A stretch of DNA of 6,286 nucleotides from Accumulibacter sp. (GTDB lineage: Bacteria; Pseudomonadota; Gammaproteobacteria; Burkholderiales; Rhodocyclaceae), in the NCBI GenBank assembly GCA_003538495.1, contig DPSD01000685.1, positions 499-6,784 of the forward strand. The letters are read 5' to 3'. Both the position numbers and the translations under genes were made by a program. Of the stretch, positions 1-5,711 are shown piece by piece. How positions within the stretch are numbered: position 1 is the first letter of the stretch; each line of letters starts with the position of its first letter. The notes beneath the pieces are model-generated. The model was not told where the DNA came from. It saw nothing but the letters and a program-made list of their open reading frames with translations, and did no database searches.

Positions 1-1734
1 AGCCGGCGCTGGCAGGTCGAGCACGCGCTGCTGCAGTTGTACACCGAACCTGAAGCCGCCGCCGACCGGCTGACCAAACTTGCCGACGAAGCATTGCGGC
101 CGGAAATCGAACACCGCTTGCGCGAGTTCGCGGCCGCCGATCACCGCCCGGCCGATCGCGACGACGACGGCGCGCGCGTCTATCTGAACTGGCGCTTCGC
201 CGATCTGAAGAAGGCGACGACGCGCCATCGCCTGCGCCAACTCGGGTTTGCCGCGGGACTTTACCAGAGCACAGCACCGCCCCTGCAGGAAGCGCCGCGG
301 CTGGTGCTGGCGACGGCGCTGCTCGGCAGCCTGGCGCTGGCCGCCTGGGCGGTCGCCGCGCATCGCCTGCTCGCCGAGCATCCACCGCGCCTGCTGGTCA
401 GCGACCCGATCCACGATCACCCGACGCTCGCGGCGCAGACGCTGCGCATCGCCGAAGCCAGCGGCACGAACGCCTACCAGCTCACGCTCGGCAGCGCGCG
501 CGCCAGCGTCACGCTGCCGCAGATCCCGGCCGGCGCGGAAGTGGCGCTTGACTGGCGCTGGGCGGAAAGCGAAAACGCGGTACTTGTGGCCGGCGGCGGC
601 GTATTGTTGCGCGCCGGTTCGCTGGCGCAGCCGATCCGCGCCTGCGCCAACGGCTGGCCGAAACGCTCGCTGGCCGTGATCGCCGCACCGTACACCGATC
701 GCGCTGCCCGGCAACTGGCGATCCGGCTGCTCGACAAAGGCAGCGCCGATCAGGTGCTCGCCGCCGCCGACTGGGCAGATCTATTCGACGAGTGGCGGGG
801 ATCCAGTGACGAGCTGAACCGCCACACGCAGGTGCTGCTGATCCTGCCGCACGCGCGCGAGCACGCCACCGCCGAGCGCCGGCTGGCCGATCATCCCGGC
901 CCATGGGGAATCGTCAGCGCCGGCGATCTGGCCGCCCTCGCCCGCGCCGTCGATTTTTCCGGTGCAAAGCCGATCGCGCAAGCTCGATTGCCGTGGCGCG
1001 TCCTCGCGACGCGCGGTGAAGCGCGAGTTTACGGCGGTCCGGAAACCACGACGAAAAACGGCATCGAGTGGGTCTCGATCTGTCCCGGCAGCTTCACGAT
1101 GGGTCCTGACAGCTTCCCGATGGCTTCGCGCAAGGGCGAAGCAATGGCCGAGCAGAGGGAGATCGTCGAACCGGCGCGCGTCGTCACCCTGTCGCGGTTC
1201 GAGATCACCGCCAGCGAAACGACCAACCGGCAGTATGCGCGAACGGTCACCGGACATGAGAAGCGTGACGAGCTGCCGGTGATAGAGCTGAGTAGGAAAG
1301 AGGCACGCTCTTTTTGTCGGCACCTCGGCGGCGATCTGCCGAGCGAAGCGCAATGGGAGTACGCCGCGCGTGGGGGCAGCCGCAGCGCCTGGTCGTTCGG
1401 CGACGACAAAAGCCAGCTCGGCCGTCATGCCTGGTTCTCTGGGAACTCTGGAGACCAAGCTCATCAGGTTAGGCAGAAACGGCCCAACCCTCTCGGCCTG
1501 TACGACATGCACGGAAACGTTGAGGAATGGACGCGGGACGGGGTAGCCAGATACCAACCCGGGAGCTTTGTCGATCCTGATGGGGCAAACGATGGGCAAT
1601 GGCAAATTCTGCGCGGCGGTTCGTTCGGCCATCCGCCCGAGATGTCGCGCTCCGCGAGCCGGAACTACGGTAACCCCGAGTTCAGGCTCGGTTTCGACGG
1701 GTTTCGGTGCGTGCGCGCCCCGCCCCAGCCTTGA
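1..1734 (+). CDS. Membrane protein with C-terminal FGE-sulfatase (lectin-fold) domain, probable DGR target; 5' partial
   Basis: The frame is open to the left edge, so the gene begins upstream; the first in-window start-like codon (TTG at 37) is probably internal. Counting from that TTG, residues 1-85 are charged and helical and resemble nothing I can name. Residues about 89-108 form one membrane helix. Residues 110-330 are a mixed alpha/beta region I do not recognise. Residues 341-561 are an FGE-sulfatase/SUMF1 domain: a GSFTMG start, LPSEAQWEYAARGG, YDMHGNVEEW, then LRGGSF and the terminal GFRCVR. The cysteines used by true formylglycine-generating enzymes and the His/Glu iron ligands of EgtB are not apparent, so a binding rather than enzymatic role is likely. 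The last 118 nt look like a DGR variable repeat. In DGR targets of this class the upstream part is often an NTPase, TIR or protease module; which one lies upstream here cannot be seen. Codon use becomes less GC-biased in about 1240-1610. The TGA overlaps a TTG that could start the RT remnant. Confidence 0.9.
   Translation, partial: SRRWQVEHALLQLYTEPEAAADRLTKLADEALRPEIEHRLREFAAADHRPADRDDDGARVYLNWRFADLKKATTRHRLRQLGFAAGLYQSTAPPLQEAPRLVLATALLGSLALAAWAVAAHRLLAEHPPRLLVSDPIHDHPTLAAQTLRIAEASGTNAYQLTLGSARASVTLPQIPAGAEVALDWRWAESENAVLVAGGGVLLRAGSLAQPIRACANGWPKRSLAVIAAPYTDRAARQLAIRLLDKGSADQVLAAADWADLFDEWRGSSDELNRHTQVLLILPHAREHATAERRLADHPGPWGIVSAGDLAALARAVDFSGAKPIAQARLPWRVLATRGEARVYGGPETTTKNGIEWVSICPGSFTMGPDSFPMASRKGEAMAEQREIVEPARVVTLSRFEITASETTNRQYARTVTGHEKRDELPVIELSRKEARSFCRHLGGDLPSEAQWEYAARGGSRSAWSFGDDKSQLGRHAWFSGNSGDQAHQVRQKRPNPLGLYDMHGNVEEWTRDGVARYQPGSFVDPDGANDGQWQILRGGSFGHPPEMSRSASRNYGNPEFRLGFDGFRCVRAPPQP
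1612..1729 (+). repeat. Putative DGR variable repeat (VR1) at the 3' end of the first FGE-like gene
   Basis: The segment runs from the RGGSF codons to the shared 3' end of the two FGE-like genes. The 27 codons at 1648-1728 align without gaps to the complement of 2347-2427, with 63 of 81 bases identical. Replaced residues sit mainly at codons ending in C in both copies (agc/gac, aac/ttc, tac/gac, aac/gcc, ttc/tac, ctc/cac, ttc/cac, gac/ttc), while the codons between them are conserved. This is the pattern left by adenine mutagenesis of AAC-rich template codons, known from DGRs. No template repeat is visible in the window, so the assignment rests on this pattern, the fold and the neighbouring RT remnant. 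Confidence 0.6.
1698..1729 (+). repeat. Left arm of a 32-bp inverted repeat, IMH-like VR end
   Basis: The segment is identical at 31 of 32 positions to the reverse complement of 2346-2377; the only difference is c1718 against a2357. It encodes the GFRCVR-x-PPQ end of both FGE-like proteins. Its position at the 3' end of the variable block, its high GC content and its lack of variation match what is known of the DGR initiation-of-mutagenic-homing region. Homology continues weakly past the repeat: 1734-1749 matches the complement of 2316-2331 at 13 of 16 positions. Confidence 0.85.
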
Positions 1735-2195
1735 ACCATTGTTCCGTTGTTTTCTTGCGAGGCAAGCGGCGCAGTCCGAACGTCGCGGCGTTCGAAATCG
1801 ACTGTGACCGTCATCTGCTGGCCCTGCAGCGCGAACTGGCCGAAGGCCGGTACCAGCCGTCGCCGTGGCGGCTGCATGTCATCCGCGATCCCAAGACGCG
1901 GCTGATCCTGGTGCTGTTCGCCGAGGACCGGGCGCTCCTGCTCGACGCACGCGCGGCGGTCGGCGACTGGTTGCGCGAGCAGCGCGCGCTGCGCCTGAAT
2001 CCCAAACGCCTGGCCGTCGAACCGACATGGACCCCGGCCACCTTCGTCGGCTACCGAATCAGTCGGGCAGGAATCGCTCCCGGCCGCAAGCTGCGCTGGA
2101 ACTTTCGGCGGCGCCTGCGCGCGGCCGCCGAAAGAGGCGAAGAATCCCTGATCCGCACCATCCGCTCGTATCGGGGCCTGCTCGTCTTTCCCTGA
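1731..2195 (+). pseudogene. DGR-type reverse transcriptase remnant, catalytic core deleted
   Basis: The frame is open for 154 codons from a TTG overlapping the preceding stop (TTGA). Residues 10-58 match the start of DGR/group-II-like RTs: an RGKRRSPNVAAF segment, the LLALQRELAEGRYQPSPW stretch, then VIRDPKTRLI. At about residue 59 (near 1905-1913) the sequence jumps in frame to LVLFAEDRALL, which in intact relatives lies just after the YxDD box. It continues with LRLNPKR, FVGYRIS, an Arg-rich LRWNFRRRLR and a final SYRGLL before TGA. The middle of the RT, including both catalytic aspartate motifs, is therefore missing; I estimate roughly 150 residues from family layout. The usual first 20 or so residues and part of the C-terminus also appear lost. 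It cannot polymerise DNA. The TR normally found near the RT start may have gone in the same rearrangement. It could still be translated by coupling to the upstream gene. Confidence 0.78.
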
Positions 2196-2322
2196 GCGCC
2201 GCCACGCTTGGCCGCACAAAAAACGACAAACGAACGACACAACGAACAAAGCCTCAAACAATTGCACAACCCCGTTCATGCCGAGAAAGAGCGGCGCGGG
2301 CACAGGGTACGCTTTCAATGGA
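2196..2322. other. Convergent intergenic region with an A-rich tract
   Basis: This is the gap between the RT remnant (+) and the second FGE-like gene (-). About 2216-2275 is strikingly A-rich and G-poor on the + strand (runs of acaaa, aacgac and aacgaac) in a GC-rich neighbourhood, then composition returns to normal. I found no convincing intrinsic terminator for either gene: there is no GC stem followed by a T-run. The tract has loose quasi-repeats of aacgac/aacgaac. It does not end in the shared 32-bp VR end, so it is not an intact template repeat. Confidence 0.5.
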
Positions 2323-3381
2323 TCAATGGGTCGATCGGTCGACATGCTGGGGCGGGACGCGCACGCACCGAAACCCGAAGTGCCCGTGCCCGTACTCGGG
2401 GGCTCCGTCGAACCGGTCCGCTGAGCGCAGGAGCGCGGGCGGGTAGACGAACAAGCTTGCGGGCTGGTTGACGAACGAGCCGCCGCGCAAGACCCGCGTC
2501 CCGGCCCAGAACTTCCACCTGATGGGTCCACGCGGGCTACGCGCCGGTCTCGATGAGTAGCTTCCATACCAATCCCAGCACCACTCCCAGACATTGCCGT
2601 GCATGTCGTACAAGCCCCACGCGTTCGCCCGCCGGGTCGCCACGGGCTGCGCCGCGCCCTTTGCGTTGCCTTCGTACCACGCGTAGGCGTCAAGCACCGC
2701 CGGATCATCGCCGAAACAAAAGCGGCTCGTGCTGCCCGCGCGGCAGGCATACTCCCACTCGGCTTCGGTCGGCAGCCGATAGCCGTCGGCGCGCCAGTCG
2801 CAGCGCCAGCCTCCCAACAGTCCACGCGAGTAGCACGGCCGATAGCCGGCGCGCACCGACAGCCGGTTGCAGAATTCGACGGCATCCAGCCAGGAAACGC
2901 CGGTTGCCGGCAGTCTCGCCACAGGCGGATCGTCGCCGGTCGACGCCTGCCCCATGACCTCGCGATAGAGTTCGGCGGTGACCGGCGTGACCGCCATCAG
3001 GAAAGGAGCGAGCGTCACCTGGTGCTGCGGCTTCTCGTCGTCGCGGGCCAGGTCGTCCGAAGCCGGCGAACCCATCCGGAAATCGCCGCCCGGTAGGTCC
3101 ACCATCAGCAGCTCGCCGTCGCACACCCGGCGCGGCCGCGGTGGAGAGACGTCCGGCCGGCGTTCGTCGAAGACCGGCGTCGCCGTGTAACCGAGCCAGT
3201 AAATGCCGGCGAAGAGCGCCAGCCAGAAGATCGCCCAAGCGGGCGCTTCGCCAAGAAAGAACCCCGCCCCGCCGGCGCCGCCACCGAGCGCGACGCCGAT
3301 CGCCACGACGGCCGCCCACTGCAGGCGATCGAGCCGCGCGAGCGACCTTGCGGCGAAGGATGTCGGTCGATCAGGGTTCAC
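2323..3381 (-). CDS. Membrane-anchored FGE-sulfatase (lectin-fold) protein, probable DGR target
   Basis: The product is 352 aa from a GTG at 3381. Residues about 22-43 and 47-66 are two membrane helices joined by a short loop. After a proline/arginine-rich linker, residues 90-345 are an FGE-sulfatase/SUMF1 domain: the LPGGDFRMGS start, VSWLDAVEFCNRLS, YRLPTEAEWEYACRAGS, YDMHGNVWEWCWDWYG, LRGGSF and GFRCVR near the end. The catalytic copper-binding cysteine arrangement of true FGE is not evident, so a ligand-binding C-type-lectin fold is the better reading. The C-terminal 142 nt behave like a DGR variable repeat. The reading frame is open further upstream (to 3540), but that extension is arginine/serine-rich and looks non-coding. 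The GTG chosen has no clear Shine-Dalgarno sequence and overlaps the stop of a small upstream ORF (GTGAACCCTGA), suggesting coupled translation. It is the last gene of the patatin/TIR-SLOG strand. Confidence 0.88.
   Translation of the reverse strand: MNPDRPTSFAARSLARLDRLQWAAVVAIGVALGGGAGGAGFFLGEAPAWAIFWLALFAGIYWLGYTATPVFDERRPDVSPPRPRRVCDGELLMVDLPGGDFRMGSPASDDLARDDEKPQHQVTLAPFLMAVTPVTAELYREVMGQASTGDDPPVARLPATGVSWLDAVEFCNRLSVRAGYRPCYSRGLLGGWRCDWRADGYRLPTEAEWEYACRAGSTSRFCFGDDPAVLDAYAWYEGNAKGAAQPVATRRANAWGLYDMHGNVWEWCWDWYGSYSSRPARSPRGPIRWKFWAGTRVLRGGSFVNQPASLFVYPPALLRSADRFDGAPEYGHGHFGFRCVRVPPQHVDRSTH
2330..2343 (-). other. Short hairpin directly downstream of VR2
   Basis: Stem gtcga/tcgac (5 bp) with a 4-nt loop, starting three bases after the 32-bp repeat in the coding direction of the second FGE-like gene. 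DGR target genes are known to carry a small hairpin or cruciform just after the IMH that promotes retrohoming. This one is shorter than typical ones and lies in a stretch with no counterpart behind VR1, where only 4 nt separate the repeat from the next homologous block. Chance occurrence is possible. Confidence 0.3.
2346..2377 (-). repeat. Right arm of the 32-bp inverted repeat, IMH-like VR end
   Basis: This is the inverted partner of 1698-1729, with 31 of 32 bases matching. It encodes GFRCVRVPPQ of the second FGE-like protein. The two arms enclose 616 bp containing the RT remnant and the A-rich tract. Confidence 0.85.
2346..2487 (-). repeat. Putative DGR variable repeat (VR2) at the 3' end of the second FGE-like gene
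   Basis: On the - strand this runs from the RGGSF codons (2487) to the end of the shared 32-bp segment. Its last 27 codons align with those of the first FGE-like gene, showing the NNC replacement pattern. Further upstream it carries eight more codons than VR1 between the RGGSF and RSA codons. The extra stretch includes a partial repeat of the form ccc gcN NNC Ytg, seen twice 24 nt apart. The length difference means a single template could not have written the full length of both repeats as they stand. Confidence 0.6.
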
Positions 3382-3574
3382 GAGGCGTGATCGGTGGGTC
3401 CATGGCGGTGCTTTCAGGGCGTCTGGCGAGTAGCCGGTACCGCGGCGGCGCGCTGCCCAGAGTGACCAGCGAGACGACGACCGGCGAATAGTAGGACGGC
3501 TTCTCGAGGCAGGCAAGCGGGAAACAGCGACCACGAGCAACCCGGACCGGGGCTCGGTTTCCGAGCGCGCTCAA
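3371..3574 (-). CDS. Possible small ORF between TIR-SLOG and FGE-like genes (hypothetical)
   Basis: Up to 67 codons from a TTG at 3574, 9 nt after the TIR-SLOG stop; a short ATG-started version (10 codons) begins at 3403. It contains a hydrophobic patch (SPVVVSLVTLG) and a basic segment, and resembles no family I know. Its stop lies inside the first codons of the second FGE-like gene, giving an 11-nt overlap GTGAACCCTGA typical of translational coupling. It fills a roughly 200-nt gap in an otherwise tight same-strand cluster. Against it: a TTG start with no properly spaced ribosome binding site, and short length. It may be only a leader that delivers ribosomes to the downstream gene, or the decayed end of a former gene. 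Confidence 0.3.
   Translation of the reverse strand: MSALGNRAPVRVARGRCFPLACLEKPSYYSPVVVSLVTLGSAPPRYRLLARRPESTAMDPPITPREP
3552..3566 (-). other. Hairpin after the TIR-SLOG stop codon
   Basis: Perfect 6-bp stem gctcgg/ccgagc with a 3-nt loop (aaa on the - strand), 17 nt beyond the TIR-SLOG stop. No U-run follows, so it is not a classical intrinsic terminator. It might stabilise the 3' end of the upstream message or attenuate transcription into the FGE-like gene. It also lies inside the possible small ORF. Confidence 0.3.
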
Positions 3575-3583
3575 CCCCTCGGG

Positions 3584-5692
3584 TCAAAGTCGCGCGAGCC
3601 CCGTAAGCACCAGCCAGGCAATTCGCTGCGGATCGGTGGAAGCCAGCAGTTCTCGGTTTTCCGCCTCGTCGAGTCCATTGTTGAGCGCAGGCACCAGGCC
3701 AGCTGTGCCACATGCGCCGATGTCCTTGCCCATCTGTGCCAGGGAGCGGAATTCGCCGCCGCCCTGTGCGTAGAACCCCCGTGCTGCATCGAAATCGGGG
3801 ATGTGCTGCCGCGACCACGCATCCGCGAACTCAAGCCGCTCGATGCCGAGCAGCGCATCGCTCACGGCCCGCGCCGCACCGCCGAAGCCGCCGGCCACGT
3901 ACAACGGTTTCTGCAGCGTCAGCGACAACCAGGCTTCTTCCACCACGCCGGGCACCAGACCGGCGAATCCCGCCAGTCTGCCGCCGGTCAGCAGCCGTGC
4001 CTGCGAGAGCGCCATGATGCGCGATCGCATCGCGGTCAGGCCACGCGCCCATGCATAGCGGCGCAGCGGCGTATCCGAAGCGAGCACGCGAGCACCCGCC
4101 GACGCTGGAAACACCTCGTCGTCACCCCAAGGCAGATCGGGTCGTGGACCTTCCTCGTAGTCTGCGACCTTCCCGGCGAACAGCTTCCATTCGGCGTCGC
4201 CATAGTCCAAGCGCAGCGGCCACGGAGCGACATTGAGTACGGCACCCTCCAGGGGCGACGCCTCGGCCCCCTGGGCAAGTTTCGAATAGGCGCGCACCAG
4301 TTCGAACAGGCGCACCGTAAAGTTGGGCGCGCCGGAAAAGCTGCCCTTGAGCGCGCCGCCGTAGGCGATCTTCAGCCCCGCCAGCAGCAGGTACAGATGG
4401 ATCTCGTCGGTCAGCGTGGCGAAATGTTCGGTCGACAGGCCGTACTTGCGCGCGTCATCGCTGTCGGATATGGAGACCGCAATGGTGTCGATAGACGCAG
4501 GCCGCTGCCAGCGCGCGACCTTGCTCAGCGGCGTCAGGAAGCGGGCCTTGGGGCGAAGCTGCTGCAACACCTGCAGTTCCTCTCTGCCCAGCGGCGGATC
4601 CGGGTAGAGGAAGGTTTTGTCGTGGTCCAGGTCGGCGCATGCGATCGCCAAGGTCAGGGCCTCGGGCGCGGCCGGCAGCACCCACTCGTCCGGCGCGGCG
4701 GTGCTGTCCAGCACTGCCCGGTTGTGCTTGAAGCGCAGCGCTTCCAGTACGGCCCGGTCGATCACCCGCTGGGCATCGACCCGCGCATCCTTACGGAATT
4801 GCCAGCGCACCGTCGGCACATTGCCAGCATAGGGAAAGCTGCGCGGCTCACCCGACTGAAGCGCTTCGACCATCAACACGTGCGCCCCGAAGCGCTTGGC
4901 CTCCAGCACCTCGCGCCGGCACCACGGACGCGAGCTATAGTGGTCGGTCTGGAAAGCGAGCATGATCGAGCTATCGCGGATGCCGGCGGAGATGGCGTCG
5001 GCGAAATCCTGGCCGGTGGCGATCTGCTGCGCGTCGAACCACTGCTCGACCGGCAGTTCGTTCAACAAGTTGCGGACCTGGCGTACCGGGTCGTCGTGGT
5101 GTTGTTTGTCCAGGTCGGCCTTGGCGTGGCTGAGAAAGATCCGCACCGGGGCCTGCATGCGATCCGGCGCGATCGCCGGAACCTTGCCGTGCTCCAGCAA
5201 CTGAATCGACCGCGCCGCGATGTGGAACGACACCTCCGCCAGGCGACGATCCTTGGCGTCGCTCGCGCTGACGCCAGTCGCCAGCGTCGCGGGCAGAATG
5301 TGGATCGCGTCGCCGAGGCCGAATCCTTCCTGATCCAATGCCACCGGCAGGACATGGTGCGGGCTCGAATCGAGCGGCGCCAGCGCGATCGCGCCTTTCA
5401 CGAACTCGATCCAGGCATCGCCCGTCCCGTTCGGTAGCGTGCGTAGCATGCGCTCGTCCCCCAGCACGACGACGATGGTATGTTGGGCTGCCGCCAGCCG
5501 GATGTCGCCGGTGCTGCTCAAGGTCGGCGGGAGATCGTCGCCCCGGTCGGGTGTGAAAAACACCGGAATGCGCAAACCGCCGCTCGCCGGCGGCTCGACG
5601 AAGCGGTGCATCAGTGCCGTGGCCACTTCGTTGGCCGCCACCGACTTCGGGTGAGCCAGTAGATGAAGAATGAGCGGGGGACGTGTATCCAT
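3584..5692 (-). CDS. TIR-SLOG protein (TIR NADase-like domain plus SLOG nucleotide-sensing domain)
   Basis: The product is 702 aa. Residues 1-175 are an alpha/beta domain that looks TIR-like (HLLAHPKS start; TIVVVLGDERML; HHVLPVALD) but lacks the catalytic motif. Residues 182-320 are a clear TIR domain: VRIFLSHAKAD first strand, WFDAQQIATGQDF in the BB-loop region, and PWCRREV carrying the WCxxE motif, whose glutamate is Glu261, the expected NADase catalytic residue. Residues about 400-620 match the SLOG superfamily, TIR-associated type (TPALS-like): IAVSISDSDDARKYG, KIAYGGALKGS, then GGRLAGFAGLVPGVVEEA and PLYVAGGFGGAARAV with a glycine-rich ligand loop. The C-terminal tail has the ENRELLAS and LVLTGL pattern I associate with the family. 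Known relatives use SLOG to bind nucleotide-derived signals and TIR to consume NAD+ or make signals during phage infection; activity here is inferred. The start ATG follows an AGGAG with 8-nt spacing, and the patatin stop is 19 nt upstream, indicating one operon. Confidence 0.92.
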   Translation of the reverse strand: MDTRPPLILHLLAHPKSVAANEVATALMHRFVEPPASGGLRIPVFFTPDRGDDLPPTLSSTGDIRLAAAQHTIVVVLGDERMLRTLPNGTGDAWIEFVKGAIALAPLDSSPHHVLPVALDQEGFGLGDAIHILPATLATGVSASDAKDRRLAEVSFHIAARSIQLLEHGKVPAIAPDRMQAPVRIFLSHAKADLDKQHHDDPVRQVRNLLNELPVEQWFDAQQIATGQDFADAISAGIRDSSIMLAFQTDHYSSRPWCRREVLEAKRFGAHVLMVEALQSGEPRSFPYAGNVPTVRWQFRKDARVDAQRVIDRAVLEALRFKHNRAVLDSTAAPDEWVLPAAPEALTLAIACADLDHDKTFLYPDPPLGREELQVLQQLRPKARFLTPLSKVARWQRPASIDTIAVSISDSDDARKYGLSTEHFATLTDEIHLYLLLAGLKIAYGGALKGSFSGAPNFTVRLFELVRAYSKLAQGAEASPLEGAVLNVAPWPLRLDYGDAEWKLFAGKVADYEEGPRPDLPWGDDEVFPASAGARVLASDTPLRRYAWARGLTAMRSRIMALSQARLLTGGRLAGFAGLVPGVVEEAWLSLTLQKPLYVAGGFGGAARAVSDALLGIERLEFADAWSRQHIPDFDAARGFYAQGGGEFRSLAQMGKDIGACGTAGLVPALNNGLDEAENRELLASTDPQRIAWLVLTGLARL

Positions 5693-5700
5693 GCTTCGGA

Positions 5701-5705
5701 CTCCT
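5701..5705 (-). promoter_or_regulatory. Ribosome binding site of the TIR-SLOG gene
   Basis: AGGAG on the - strand, 8 nt before the ATG at 5692. It supports that start and independent translation initiation despite the short gap to the patatin gene. Confidence 0.7.
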
Positions 5706-5711
5706 GCGTGT

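Noticed and set aside
781..1632. - strand frame of 283 codons antisense to the first FGE-like gene
   Set aside because: Shadow frame; the + strand frame carries all the conserved FGE motifs.
1..1734. True formylglycine-generating enzyme activity (sulfatase activation) for the FGE-domain proteins
   Set aside because: The cysteine ligands of genuine FGE are not apparent in the conserved C-terminal motifs, no sulfatase is nearby, and the C-terminal variable blocks fit a binding role better.
1754..1766. Hairpin cttgc-gag-gcaag downstream of VR1 as a retrohoming hairpin or terminator
   Set aside because: Only a 5-bp stem, 24 nt beyond the repeat, inside the RT-homologous reading frame, and without a T-run; likely chance.
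2208..2280. A-rich tract as an intact DGR template repeat
   Set aside because: A TR must share its 3' end with the VR. The 32-bp shared end is not present here, and I could not align the tract with either VR.
2285..2316. Imperfect inverted repeat (gaaag...ctttc) as a bidirectional terminator between the convergent genes
   Set aside because: The stem is short and needs a bulge, the loop is long, and no T-run follows on either strand.
1665..2885. Long - strand frame (406 codons) spanning the 3' ends of both FGE-like genes and the RT remnant
   Set aside because: Its translation is the off-frame or reverse reading of three recognised coding segments and has no family features of its own.
3382..3540. 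Longer N-terminus for the second FGE-like protein, starting at 3540
   Set aside because: The extra 53 residues are dominated by arginine, serine and proline, start at TTG, and precede the two membrane helices without any recognisable feature.
3803..5437. Long open frame on the + strand (544 codons) opposite the TIR-SLOG gene
   Set aside because: Fully antisense to a well-supported gene, with arginine/glutamine-rich low-complexity translation and no recognisable motif; a typical GC-rich shadow.
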